Assembly (NCBI GenBank): GCA_028694105.1
Contig: JAQUUC010000004.1
Coordinates: forward strand, 1 to 64,000
DNA: 64,000 nt
Direction: 5' to 3'
Origin: Hespellia sp.
GTDB lineage: Bacteria > Bacillota > Clostridia > Lachnospirales > Lachnospiraceae
Every line of letters starts with the position of its first letter. The stretch's first letter is position 1. The notes under the pieces were generated by a model. The model saw only the letters and a list, made by a program, of their open reading frames with translations, ran no database searches and was not told the DNA's origin. Shown here piece after piece: positions 35,233-43,786 of this stretch. The position numbers and the translations under genes were made by a program.

Positions 35233-36054
35233 GTGAGTATAGATGAAAAAGAGACAGCGCCAATCGGAGTCTTTGATTCCGGTGTCGGCGGTCTGACGGT
35301 TGTTCGTGAGATCGCAAGGCAGCTGCCGGGTGAAAACATCGTATACTTTGGCGATACTGCCCGCGTTCCGTATGGCAGTAAGTCAAAGGATAATATCATC
35401 CGTTTTTCGAAACAGATTATACGGTTTTTGCAGACGAAGAACGTAAAAGCAATCGTGATTGCCTGCAATACGGCAAGTGCACTTGCACTGGATGATGTGC
35501 GAGATACATTCGACCTTCCGATTATCGGGGTTGTTGTCCCGGGGGCAAGGGCCGCTGTGGAAGCGACAATCAATCATCACGTCGGAGTGGTCGGGACGGA
35601 TGCAACTGTACGAAGTAAAGTTTATACAACCAATATTACTGATATGAATCCGGAGATTTCGGTGGTCGAGAAAGCCTGTCCACTCTTCGTTCCGCTTGTG
35701 GAGGAGGGCTTTAAGGATCACCCGGTCATAGAGGAGATTATCGATTATTATCTGCGTCCGCTCAGGGAATCTGAGATTGATACGATGATACTCGGATGTA
35801 CCCATTATCCATTGATTCGCTCCAAAATCAGAGAGTATATGGGTGAAGAGATTCAGATCGTAAATCCGGCATATGAGACTGCAATGGATCTGAAGAAGAT
35901 ACTGAAACGATTACATATGGAGAATCCACAGTCGGAACAGGGCTACTGCGAGTTCTACGTGAGTGATGCAGCGGATAAATTCAAACAGTTTGCAAATTCT
36001 GTAATGCCGTATGATATTTCATCAACCAAAGTGATCAATATTGAAGAATTTTAG
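35233..36054 (+). CDS. murI: Glutamate racemase
   Basis: Makes D-glutamate for peptidoglycan. 273 residues with GVFDSGVGGLTV, YFGDTARVPYGSK, and the two catalytic Cys in ACNTAS and LGCTHYPLI. Start is GTG at 35233 with AGGAGAATA before it. The next gene begins nine bases after its stop, suggesting an operon pfkA-murI-DUF1934. Confidence 0.95.
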   Translation: MSIDEKETAPIGVFDSGVGGLTVVREIARQLPGENIVYFGDTARVPYGSKSKDNIIRFSKQIIRFLQTKNVKAIVIACNTASALALDDVRDTFDLPIIGVVVPGARAAVEATINHHVGVVGTDATVRSKVYTTNITDMNPEISVVEKACPLFVPLVEEGFKDHPVIEEIIDYYLRPLRESEIDTMILGCTHYPLIRSKIREYMGEEIQIVNPAYETAMDLKKILKRLHMENPQSEQGYCEFYVSDAADKFKQFANSVMPYDISSTKVINIEEF

Positions 36055-36062
36055 GTGAGAGA

Positions 36063-36530
36063 ATGACAAAGGATGTATTAGTAAGCATTTCCGGTCTGCA
36101 ATTGCAGGATGTGGCAGAAGATATCGATGAAGACGCGATTGAGATTATAACAGCCGCGAATTATTTTCTGAAAAATGGAAAACACTATGTGCTGTATGAT
36201 GAGCTGGTGGAGGGAATGCCGGGAGTCATTAAGAACAAGATTAAGATTAACGATGACCAGACAATTGAGATTATCAAAACCGGTATAACGAATTCCCATA
36301 TGATATTTGACCGGGAGAAGAACTGCCAGACCTATTATCAGACACCGATGGGGCAGATGCTGGTCGGAGTGAATACGAAGCAGCTCGACATCGACATAAC
36401 GGAGGAGAAAATCCGGATCCGGATCGACTATGAACTGGATATCAATCATGAGCCGCTGGCAAATTGCAAGATTCGGATGAGTATTGCATCCAGAGGAAGT
36501 GCGGATTTCGATTTGAGAAGTACGATATAA
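36063..36530 (+). CDS. DUF1934 (YwiB-like) beta-barrel protein
   Basis: A 155-residue protein rich in beta strands, with YVLYDE near residue 43 and TPMGQMLVGVNTKQL near residue 98, matching the calycin-like DUF1934 family (B. subtilis YwiB). Function is not established. It follows murI closely. Confidence 0.85.
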   Translation: MTKDVLVSISGLQLQDVAEDIDEDAIEIITAANYFLKNGKHYVLYDELVEGMPGVIKNKIKINDDQTIEIIKTGITNSHMIFDREKNCQTYYQTPMGQMLVGVNTKQLDIDITEEKIRIRIDYELDINHEPLANCKIRMSIASRGSADFDLRSTI

Positions 36531-36567
36531 CAGTTTATGCTGTATGCATGGGAAATAAAAAAGAAAA

Positions 36568-36602
36568 TAAAAAAGATGTTCACATTTGTGAGCATCTTTT
36601 TT
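36568..36602. terminator. Bidirectional terminator
   Basis: AAAAAAGATG(T)TCACA and TGTGA(G)CATCTTTTTT pair with A and T runs on both sides, between the convergent DUF1934 gene and the minus-strand gene. Confidence 0.85.
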
Positions 36603-36606
36603 GAAA

Positions 36607-37044
36607 TCATTTTTTGAATCTTGCGAAAAATCCTTTTTTCTTAGCCGGTGTCTCTACTGGTCCGCGGAACCCTTTAATCTCGGTGATATAGATACCACTG
36701 ACAACTGCTTTCACTTCTCTTTTAATCGGGATTTTGTCATAAACCTTGGCATCGCACATCAGTGTCATAATCTTTGGTCCAACCTTTGCCTTGACAACTG
36801 GTACTTTGGAACGTCGCAGATACCATGGTGTATTCTCTAATACAATGGATGGGAATCCGGCATTCTTCAGAGCCATCTTACCTTTATCAATAATCAACAT
36901 AGAAACGACCTGAGCTGCAGCTGCCATCTGCTCCTGCTGCTCTGCCTGTTTCTTTTCGGATTTCTTTCCGAAAAAATAAAGTCCTATAAGCAATGCAACC
37001 AGCACGACAAGAACTACAATTAAAACTATCCAACCTGTACTCAT
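36607..37044 (-). CDS. Membrane-anchored protein of unknown function
   Basis: 145 residues: an N-terminal transmembrane helix (residues 5-25), a charged Lys/Glu/Gln segment (28-42), a compact beta-type domain containing PWYLRRSKVPVVKAKVG, and a basic tail with KKKGFFARFKK. The domain faces the cytoplasm or outside depending on topology, which is unclear. No family is recognised with certainty. It has its own promoter and an AGGAGGATATACC ribosome binding site. Confidence 0.8.
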   Translation of the reverse strand: MSTGWIVLIVVLVVLVALLIGLYFFGKKSEKKQAEQQEQMAAAAQVVSMLIIDKGKMALKNAGFPSIVLENTPWYLRRSKVPVVKAKVGPKIMTLMCDAKVYDKIPIKREVKAVVSGIYITEIKGFRGPVETPAKKKGFFARFKK

Positions 37045-37089
37045 TGGTATATCCTCCTAAACAGTATTTCTGCGTTTTACACGTGCTTA

Positions 37090-37118
37090 ATTGTATCATT
37101 CTTTAGACAGAAGTGCAA
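37090..37118 (-). promoter_or_regulatory. Promoter for the membrane-anchored protein gene
   Basis: Minus strand: TTGCAC (37118-37113), 17-base spacer, TACAAT (37095-37090), 46 bases before the start codon. Confidence 0.6.
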
Positions 37119-37240
37119 GTGAAAGTCATAGGATTATATCCGGAAATAGTGAGGATTATGTGAAAATCCTTTTATTTGTATCGGAAATGTGTTATAACAA
37201 AATAAGCATGCAAAAAATGAATTATAATATGAGGTGTAAA

Positions 37241-38320
37241 ATGAAAAAGAAATTAGTAGCAGTAGCTGTCAGTTTAATGGCAGTTGTATCGCTGGCAGGA
37301 TGCAGTGGTAAATTATCCAACGATAATATTACAATTAATAAGTATAAAGGGTTGGAAGTAGAGGAAGTCGCAACGACAGAAGTGACAGATGATGATGTAG
37401 ATGCACAGGTTCAGAGCAATCTGGAAGCTGCAGCAACGAAAGAAGAGATTACAGACAGAGCAGTAGAAGATGGCGATACGGCAAACATTAACTTTTCATC
37501 TGATTTTGAAAACAGTTCTGGTGAAAACTATGATCTTACCATTGGATCGAATTCATTTATCGCAGCGAATGGGGATTACAAGGGATTCGAAGAGCAGATT
37601 ATCGGACATAAGATCGGTGAAACATTTAATATTGAAGTTAAATTCCCGGAAGACTATCAGGAAGCAGAGATGCAGAATGTAGTGAAAACATTCTCTGTTA
37701 CAATTAATTCAATCTCTAAGACAAAGACACCTGAGCTCACAGACAAGTGGGTTGCTTCAAACAGCGAAAAGTCTAAGACGGTAGAAGAATACAAAAAAGA
37801 AGTGAAAAAATCATTAGAGGCAGACAATGAAAGCACAACAACATCCACACTTCGCAGCGAAGTGATTTCATCACTGCTCGAACAGGTGGAAGTGACCAAG
37901 TATCCGGATGGAGAAGTGGAAGATCAGGTTACAGAAATGACGGATTACTATAAGGACTATGCGGAACAGTATCAGATGGAATTTGCGGATTTCTTAGAAC
38001 AGCAGCTTGGTATGACAGAGGATGATTTCAATTCCGAGGTTCAGACAGCGTCCGAGCAGACGGTAAAGCAGAAGCTTGCAATTCAGCTGATTGCGGACAA
38101 GAAGCACCTGACACCATCCGATAAGGAATATGAAGAAGAATATGAGAAACTTGCAGAAGATTATGGATATACAGATGTGGATTCCTTAAAAGAAGCAGCA
38201 GGTGAAGACACATTAAAGAACATGGTACTTCAGCAGAAGGTTGCGGATTATCTGATTGAGAGCTGTGTACAGGTAGAAAAATCTGATACAGATGAGACCA
38301 CAGGCAACACAGCAGAATAG
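37241..38320 (+). CDS. Trigger-factor-like peptidyl-prolyl isomerase lipoprotein
   Basis: A 359-residue protein with signal peptide and lipobox SLAGC (Cys near residue 20). A short N-terminal segment resembles the KGLEVE region, then an FKBP-type domain (GDTANINFSSDF to SVTINSI, about 80-160), then a long helical trigger factor C-terminal domain (about 165-335). The ribosome-binding domain of cytosolic trigger factor is missing. The plan fits an extracytoplasmic foldase and chaperone, like PrsA in role but built from trigger factor parts. The ATG at 37241 after GAGGTG is chosen over the longer frame because it starts the signal peptide. Confidence 0.88.
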   Translation: MKKKLVAVAVSLMAVVSLAGCSGKLSNDNITINKYKGLEVEEVATTEVTDDDVDAQVQSNLEAAATKEEITDRAVEDGDTANINFSSDFENSSGENYDLTIGSNSFIAANGDYKGFEEQIIGHKIGETFNIEVKFPEDYQEAEMQNVVKTFSVTINSISKTKTPELTDKWVASNSEKSKTVEEYKKEVKKSLEADNESTTTSTLRSEVISSLLEQVEVTKYPDGEVEDQVTEMTDYYKDYAEQYQMEFADFLEQQLGMTEDDFNSEVQTASEQTVKQKLAIQLIADKKHLTPSDKEYEEEYEKLAEDYGYTDVDSLKEAAGEDTLKNMVLQQKVADYLIESCVQVEKSDTDETTGNTAE

Positions 38321-38355
38321 TAAGAAGAGACTGCACGAAAAGTGAGAGCTTAGGA

Positions 38356-38397
38356 GGGCTTTGGATAACCGCTGGTATGGATATCCAAAGCCTTTTG
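38356..38397 (+). terminator. Terminator after the foldase gene
   Basis: GGCTTTGGATA and TATCCAAAGCC pair around a loop, followed by TTTTG. Confidence 0.75.
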
Positions 38398-38455
38398 TGA
38401 TAGAATAAACAGTGTGGAAAATGCAGTGTGGAAATGAAAATAGGAGGGATTGCAG

Positions 38456-39181
38456 ATGTATGAAGAGCAGGTAAAGCAGTTGCAGAAGATGATTGATGAG
38501 TGCCACAGTATTGTGTTTTTCGGTGGTGCGGGCGTATCGACCGAGAGTGGAATCCCGGATTTTCGAAGTGCAGATGGAGTTTACCATCAGCAGTACAAGT
38601 ACTCACCGGAACGGGTGGTCAGCCACAGTTTTTTTCAGCAGAACACAGAAAGCTTTTATGAATTTTATAAGGATAAGATGATGATACTGGATGCAAAGCC
38701 AAATGCAGCGCATCGCAAGCTTGCAGAACTCGAAAAGGCAGGCAGGCTGACATCGGTTGTAACACAGAACATTGACGGTCTGCACCAGGCAGCCGGCAGT
38801 CAGCAGGTGTGGGAGCTTCATGGAAGCATCCACCGCAATTACTGCACACGCTGCGGTAAGTTCTATGATGCGGCATACGTAAAGAACAGTGAGGGCATTC
38901 CAAAATGTGAGTGCGGCGGAATCATTAAGCCGGATGTGGTTCTTTATGAGGAGGGTCTGAATTCGGAAATCATTCAGGGGGCAGTCCGGGATATCAGTCA
39001 TGCGGATATGCTGATTATCGGTGGAACATCACTTGTAGTTTATCCGGCGGCAGGGTTCGTGGATTATTTCAAGGGAAAATATCTGGTTGTCATCAACAAG
39101 TCAGAGACTGCGAAGGCCGTGCGGACTAATCTAAGCATCAATGGACCAATCGGTGAAATCATGAAACAAATTAACGTATAA
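38456..39181 (+). CDS. Sirtuin NAD-dependent protein deacylase
   Basis: Removes acyl groups from lysines at the cost of NAD. 241 residues with the NAD site GGAGVSTESGIPDFR, TQNIDGLH, the catalytic His in WELHGS, and a zinc site formed by CTRC and CECG. It is closest in plan to class U/class III bacterial CobB/SrtN types. The ATG at 38456 is seven bases after AGGAGGG; the upstream TTG at 38450 is not used. Confidence 0.95.
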   Translation: MYEEQVKQLQKMIDECHSIVFFGGAGVSTESGIPDFRSADGVYHQQYKYSPERVVSHSFFQQNTESFYEFYKDKMMILDAKPNAAHRKLAELEKAGRLTSVVTQNIDGLHQAAGSQQVWELHGSIHRNYCTRCGKFYDAAYVKNSEGIPKCECGGIIKPDVVLYEEGLNSEIIQGAVRDISHADMLIIGGTSLVVYPAAGFVDYFKGKYLVVINKSETAKAVRTNLSINGPIGEIMKQINV

Positions 39182-39193
39182 AGAGGAAATGAC

Positions 39194-40144
39194 ATGCAAA
39201 AGACATATAAAAAACTAAAAATCTGGCAAGGGCTCATTCTATTGTTTCTAAGTATTCTGGAAATATTCTGGATCAGTGGTTATTTCAGCATGGCGGCAGG
39301 GCTTTACGGAACTCTGGCGAGCGAAGTGCTGCTTCTGGGAATGGCACTGCTGACGGTGCTTCTCGCAAAAGCGGATTTCTCGGAAGTATTTCCGATAAAA
39401 CAAATATCAGTTGCAGGAGTTGGCGGAACAGCGCTGCTGTGGCTGGGCGCATTCATGATTATGATGATTGTGGATTTGATTATCATGGCATTTTTTCCGG
39501 AGGAGATGAGCAGCGTCAGCGCGGGTCTTGGAGCTGCCTTTCAAAGTGTACCGTTTCAGATTTCATTTTTCATCGTGGCAATTACCCCTGCAATCTGTGA
39601 GGAAGCAGTTTTTCGCGGTGTGATACTGCACAGTCTGAATCCGGAACGATATAAATGGCTTTCTATTATTCTGACCGGACTGATTTTCGGCGCGTGCCAC
39701 GGGAGTGTATGGAGATTCTTCCCGACGGCATTATTGGGAATCATGATGGGTTACATACTGGTGGAGACGGGAAATATGATCTACAATGGAATCTTCCACT
39801 GTATCAACAATGCGGTTCCGCTGATTCTGATGTTCATGACGCAAAGTGCGGTGACATCGGAGACGAGTGAGCTGTTATCTTCCGGCGCAGTCTGGATGTC
39901 CGTTGGTGCTTACTGTATCTTCGGGGCAGTGATTCCATTTAGTCTTTATATTGGGAACTATCTGATTCATTACAAAAAGCCGGGCTACCGAACCACGCTG
40001 TTTCCGGAAGGCAGGCACTGGATAATCGGAGTGCTGATTGTCCTGACGGTCGCGATGGTATTTATGGGGATTGTCATCATGGTTCTTGCAGTACTTCTTC
40101 AGCCGGATATGGTGCAGCAGATCATAGAGCAGAGCGGCGTCTGA
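39194..40144 (+). CDS. CPBP-family (CAAX protease-like) membrane protein
   Basis: A 316-residue polytopic membrane protein with the Abi/CPBP motifs: EEAVFRGVI (motif 1, catalytic Glu pair and Arg), FGACHGS (His of motif 2) and FHCINN (motif 3). Family members are intramembrane metal-dependent proteases, some acting in bacteriocin immunity or processing. It follows the sirtuin by 12 bases. Its substrate is unknown. Confidence 0.9.
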   Translation: MQKTYKKLKIWQGLILLFLSILEIFWISGYFSMAAGLYGTLASEVLLLGMALLTVLLAKADFSEVFPIKQISVAGVGGTALLWLGAFMIMMIVDLIIMAFFPEEMSSVSAGLGAAFQSVPFQISFFIVAITPAICEEAVFRGVILHSLNPERYKWLSIILTGLIFGACHGSVWRFFPTALLGIMMGYILVETGNMIYNGIFHCINNAVPLILMFMTQSAVTSETSELLSSGAVWMSVGAYCIFGAVIPFSLYIGNYLIHYKKPGYRTTLFPEGRHWIIGVLIVLTVAMVFMGIVIMVLAVLLQPDMVQQIIEQSGV

Positions 40145-40186
40145 GCCCTTATGGGAAATAAATGAAAAACAGGAGTGAACATAACA

Positions 40187-40690
40187 ATGCGTGAGCAGTT
40201 AACAAAGCAGGATGTACAGAAAATCAAGGACGAGATCGAACACCGTAAGCTGGTCGTACGGAAAGAAGCGATTGAGGCGGTAAAGGAAGCGAGAGCCCAC
40301 GGAGACTTAAGTGAGAACTTTGAATACCATGCGGCAAAAAAGGACAAAAACCAGAATGAGAGCCGCATTCGCTATCTGGAGAGAATGTTAAAGACCGCAA
40401 TCGTCGTGGAGGACCGGTCGAACGAAGACGAGGTCGGAATCGACAATACCGTTACCGTACATTTTGAAGAAGACAATGAAGATGAGACCTATCGAATTGT
40501 AACATCGATTCGCGGAAATTCACTGAGTGGTATGATTAGTATTGAATCGCCAATCGGAAAGGCACTGATGGGACATAAGGTGGGAGACCGTGTGACTGTC
40601 CGTGTAAATGACAGGGTATCGTATGAGGTTATTGTCAAAGAGATTGTAAAAACGGCAGATGAAAGCGAGGATTCCATCCGTAAGTTTTAA
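40187..40690 (+). CDS. greA: GreA/GreB transcription elongation factor
   Basis: Rescues backtracked RNA polymerase by stimulating transcript cleavage. 167 residues: an N-terminal coiled coil with the acidic tip in ARAHGDLSENFEYHAAK, and a C-terminal FKBP-like domain with SIESPIGKALMGHKVGD. The ATG at 40187 is preferred to the GTG at 40175 because AGGAGTG precedes it properly. No gene overlaps it. Confidence 0.93.
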   Translation: MREQLTKQDVQKIKDEIEHRKLVVRKEAIEAVKEARAHGDLSENFEYHAAKKDKNQNESRIRYLERMLKTAIVVEDRSNEDEVGIDNTVTVHFEEDNEDETYRIVTSIRGNSLSGMISIESPIGKALMGHKVGDRVTVRVNDRVSYEVIVKEIVKTADESEDSIRKF

Positions 40691-40696
40691 AAATGA

Positions 40697-40726
40697 TTGG
40701 TAAAATAAGGCGCCATATGCTACACT
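40697..40726 (+). promoter_or_regulatory. Putative promoter for the hydrogenase maturation leader
   Basis: TTGGTA (40697-40702), 18-base spacer, TACACT (40721-40726), giving a leader of about 220 bases before the TM1266-type gene. Confidence 0.4.
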
Positions 40727-40804
40727 AAATTTACGAACTGATTGTAAAGGGTAACACCTAAGCGAAAAGGCGCCAGAATACAGAGATTTTTTTAGCAAAT
40801 CAAG

Positions 40805-40835
40805 GATCTGCGTCTAAGGATGTGGGTCTTTTTTT
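40805..40835 (+). terminator. Terminator in the hyd leader
   Basis: GATCTGCGTC and GATGTGGGTC form a ten-base stem with several G-U pairs around TAAG, followed by seven T. It lies inside the leader, upstream of the coding region, so it may end a small RNA or act as an attenuator. Confidence 0.65.
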
Positions 40836-40837
40836 AT

Positions 40838-40943
40838 GTAATAGGGAAGTTCAAAGAACTTCCCTATTACACAAAAACCCTCTGGGGGATGCGCACTGCG
40901 CGCAAGAAGAATATGGTCACTGGAGTGACCGCACGGCGGCGGA
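40838..40943. repeat. Palindromic intergenic repeat element
   Basis: Three hairpins in series: GTAATAGGGAAGTTC and its perfect complement with a three-base loop (40838-40870), TGCGC/GCGCA (40890-40904), and GGTCACT-GG-AGTGACC (40915-40930), ending in a GC-rich tail. This compact multi-hairpin, high-GC block looks like a dispersed repeat (REP or MITE type) inserted before the TM1266-type gene. No second copy is in the window. Confidence 0.55.
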
Positions 40944-40953
40944 AAGGAGAAAT

Positions 40954-41199
40954 ATGGAGACGAGAATTGCGTTAATTGGAATTGTAGTACAGAGCACGGA
41001 GGCAATTGAAGAACTGAATAAACTGCTCAGTGAATATGGCAATTACATTTTTGGCCGGATGGGCATTCCGCACCGGGAAAAAAATGTGAATGTCATCAGT
41101 ATTGCTATCGATGCACCAAATGATGTCATCAGTGCGTTGTCCGGCAAAATCGGGATGCTTCCCGGAATCAGCAGCAAGACAACGTATGCAAAAGTATAA
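40954..41199 (+). CDS. TM1266-family iron-only hydrogenase system regulator
   Basis: An 81-residue ACT-like small protein (ALIGIVVQ start, NYIFGRMGIPHREKNVNVISI in the middle, GISSKTTYAKV end), the TM1266 family found with HydE/HydG/HydF. It is presumed to regulate or assist [FeFe]-hydrogenase maturation. Start ATG at 40954 follows AAAGGAG; the longer frame covers the repeat element and is rejected. hydE begins 24 bases later. Confidence 0.92.
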   Translation: METRIALIGIVVQSTEAIEELNKLLSEYGNYIFGRMGIPHREKNVNVISIAIDAPNDVISALSGKIGMLPGISSKTTYAKV

Positions 41200-41222
41200 C
41201 CGTTGTCTCAGTAGGAGGAGAA

Positions 41223-42263
41223 ATGAAAGAGTTAATTGACAGGCTCAGAGACCGGCAGACACTCACGAAAGAGCAGTGGATTCAGCTGATCCGGGGCCGA
41301 ACGCCGGAACTCTCGGCGTATGTATTTGAGGAGGCGAGAAAGATTCGTCATCTGCACTATGGCCATGAGGTGTATGTCCGCGGGCTGATCGAGTTTACCA
41401 ATTATTGTAAAAACGACTGCTATTACTGCGGAATCAGAAAGAGCAATACACGTGCAAAGCGATACCGCCTGAGCCGGCAGGAAATTATAGAATGCTGTGA
41501 AATGGGATACGAACTGGGCTTTCGAACCTTTGTCCTGCAGGGCGGCGAAGATGGTTTCTTTGACGATGATAAGATGGCAGAGATCATACAGACAATCAGG
41601 GCAGGGTTTGCTGACTGTGCAATTACACTGTCCATCGGCGAAAAATCTTACGAGTCCTACCGGCGGTTTTATGAGGCTGGGGCGAATCGTTATCTGCTCC
41701 GCCATGAGACCTACAATGCGGACCATTATGGGAAGTTACATCCGCCGGGGCTTTTGGCGGCGGACAGACAGCAGTGCCTGTGGGACTTAAAAGAGATCGG
41801 ATATCAGGTGGGAACTGGATTCATGGTGGGTTCGCCTTATCAGACCGAAGAAAATCTGGCGGAGGATATGCTGTTTTTAAAGAAGCTGAATCCGCAAATG
41901 GTGGGAATCGGTCCCTTTATTCCACATCATGACACTGCATTTGCAAAGGAACCGGCAGGCTCTAAGGAGCTCACGCTGTTCATGCTGGGTCTGATCCGGC
42001 TGATGCTGCCCAAAGTACTGCTGCCGGCAACGACAGCACTTGGAACCATTGACACAAAAGGACGGGAAGAAGGAATTCTCGCAGGAGCAAATGTAGTGAT
42101 GCCGAATCTATCCCCGACCTCGGTGAGAAAAGACTACTCACTGTACGATAACAAAATCTGTACGGGGGATGAGGCGGCGGAGTGCCGGATGTGTCTGGCA
42201 AACCGTATGAAATCCATCGGATACGAAGTTGTGACAGACCGCGGGGATTCGCTGAATGTGTAG
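41223..42263 (+). CDS. hydE: [FeFe] hydrogenase H-cluster radical SAM maturase HydE
   Basis: Radical SAM enzyme that helps build the di-iron subcluster of the H-cluster. 346 residues with the cluster motif CKNDCYYC (C-x3-C-x2-C) in a TIM barrel, GEKSYE, and a C-terminal Cys set CTGDEAAECRMC that matches the optional second iron-sulfur site in HydE. Ribosome binding site AGGAGGAG. Confidence 0.96.
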   Translation: MKELIDRLRDRQTLTKEQWIQLIRGRTPELSAYVFEEARKIRHLHYGHEVYVRGLIEFTNYCKNDCYYCGIRKSNTRAKRYRLSRQEIIECCEMGYELGFRTFVLQGGEDGFFDDDKMAEIIQTIRAGFADCAITLSIGEKSYESYRRFYEAGANRYLLRHETYNADHYGKLHPPGLLAADRQQCLWDLKEIGYQVGTGFMVGSPYQTEENLAEDMLFLKKLNPQMVGIGPFIPHHDTAFAKEPAGSKELTLFMLGLIRLMLPKVLLPATTALGTIDTKGREEGILAGANVVMPNLSPTSVRKDYSLYDNKICTGDEAAECRMCLANRMKSIGYEVVTDRGDSLNV

Positions 42264-42330
42264 CTGCTTTACGGTATAAAAGGTTAGCAGCCTGGATTTA
42301 TGAAATAAATTTAATTGGAGGATAAAAGAA

Positions 42331-43752
42331 ATGTACAATGCAAAATCAATGAAAGCAGAAGAATTTATCGATCATGACGAGATTATGGAGTCCCTTGCCT
42401 ATGCGGATGCAAACAAGGATAATCTGGAATTAATTGACTCGATTATTGAAAAGGCAAAATTAAGAAAAGGACTTTCTCACAGAGAAGCTTCGGTGCTTCT
42501 CGCCTGTTCAAACGAAGAAAAAATCAAAGAAATCTACCAGCTTGCTGAGCAGATTAAGAAAGATTTTTACGGGAACCGTATTGTAATGTTCGCACCGTTA
42601 TATTTGTCAAACTATTGTATCAACGGCTGTACTTACTGCCCGTACCATCTGAAAAATAAACACATTGTCCGCAAGAAGCTGACACAGGAAGAGGTAAAGG
42701 CAGAGGTTATCGCACTGCAGGATCTCGGACATAAGAGACTCGCCATTGAGTCTGGGGAAGATCCGGTCAATAACCCAATTGAATATATTCTGGAATGTAT
42801 TAAGACCATTTACAGCGTACATCACAAAAACGGTGACATTCGCCGTGTCAATGTTAACATTGCGGCGACAACTGTAGAAAATTACCGGAAACTAAAAGAT
42901 GCAGGAATCGGAACCTATATTCTGTTTCAGGAAACCTATCACAAAGCCAGTTATGAGCAGCTTCACCCGACAGGACCAAAGCATGATTACGCATATCATA
43001 CGGAAGCTATGGACCGCGCAATGGAAGGCGGAATTGATGATGTCGGACTCGGAGTATTGTTCGGGCTGGATAAATTCCGCTATGAATTTGCGGGAATCCT
43101 GATGCATGCAGAGCATCTCGAAGCAGCGCACGGTGTGGGACCGCATACAATCAGCGTACCGCGTATCTGTGATGCAGAAGATATCAAAAAGGATGAATTT
43201 TCCAATGGAGTCAGCGATGAGATCTTTGAGAAGATTGTTGCATGCATCCGTATTGCAGTGCCATACACCGGAATGATCGTCTCTACACGTGAGAGCCAGA
43301 AGGTACGTGAGAAAGTGCTTCACCTCGGTATTTCCCAAGTGAGCGGCGGTTCGAAGACGAGTGTTGGCGGATACGCAGAGCCGGAGCCGGAGGAAGATAA
43401 CTCCGCACAGTTTGATGTCACTGACCAGAGATCTTTAGATGAGGTCGTAAAATGGCTGATGGATCTTGGATACATTCCAAGTTTCTGCACCGCATGTTAC
43501 CGTGAAGGAAGAACCGGAGACCGCTTCATGTCACTGTGTAAGAGCGGGCAGATACAGAACTGCTGTCATCCGAATGCACTGATGACATTGCAGGAATATC
43601 TGATGGATTATGCTTCCCCTGAGACGAAAAAGGTCGGAGAAGCACTGATTGAGCGCGAGACAGAGAACGTGCCGAATGAGAAGGCAAGAGGAATTGTAAA
43701 AGAGAATCTGCGACTGATTCGTGAGGATAACAGGAGAGATTTTCGGTTCTAA
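42331..43752 (+). CDS. hydG: [FeFe] hydrogenase H-cluster radical SAM maturase HydG
   Basis: Tyrosine lyase producing CO and cyanide ligands for the H-cluster. 473 residues; radical SAM motif CINGCTYC (C-x3-C-x2-C) near residue 90-100, ThiH-like barrel, and a C-terminal auxiliary cluster motif CTAC with a third Cys in LCKSG. The strong TGGAGG ribosome binding site precedes ATG. 67 bases separate it from hydE. Confidence 0.97.
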   Translation: MYNAKSMKAEEFIDHDEIMESLAYADANKDNLELIDSIIEKAKLRKGLSHREASVLLACSNEEKIKEIYQLAEQIKKDFYGNRIVMFAPLYLSNYCINGCTYCPYHLKNKHIVRKKLTQEEVKAEVIALQDLGHKRLAIESGEDPVNNPIEYILECIKTIYSVHHKNGDIRRVNVNIAATTVENYRKLKDAGIGTYILFQETYHKASYEQLHPTGPKHDYAYHTEAMDRAMEGGIDDVGLGVLFGLDKFRYEFAGILMHAEHLEAAHGVGPHTISVPRICDAEDIKKDEFSNGVSDEIFEKIVACIRIAVPYTGMIVSTRESQKVREKVLHLGISQVSGGSKTSVGGYAEPEPEEDNSAQFDVTDQRSLDEVVKWLMDLGYIPSFCTACYREGRTGDRFMSLCKSGQIQNCCHPNALMTLQEYLMDYASPETKKVGEALIERETENVPNEKARGIVKENLRLIREDNRRDFRF

Positions 43753-43786
43753 GTTAGACTTTGTTTTGTAAAAAAGGAGACGAGTT

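Noticed and set aside
36601..36840. Plus-strand frame opposite the membrane-anchored protein
   Set aside because: Starts inside the terminator with no ribosome binding site; antisense shadow.
40727..40804. Possible riboswitch upstream of the hydrogenase maturation genes
   Set aside because: Two GGCGCC copies and AAAGGGTAACACCT look structured, but I could not match any riboswitch class, and the first GGCGCC lies inside the likely promoter spacer.
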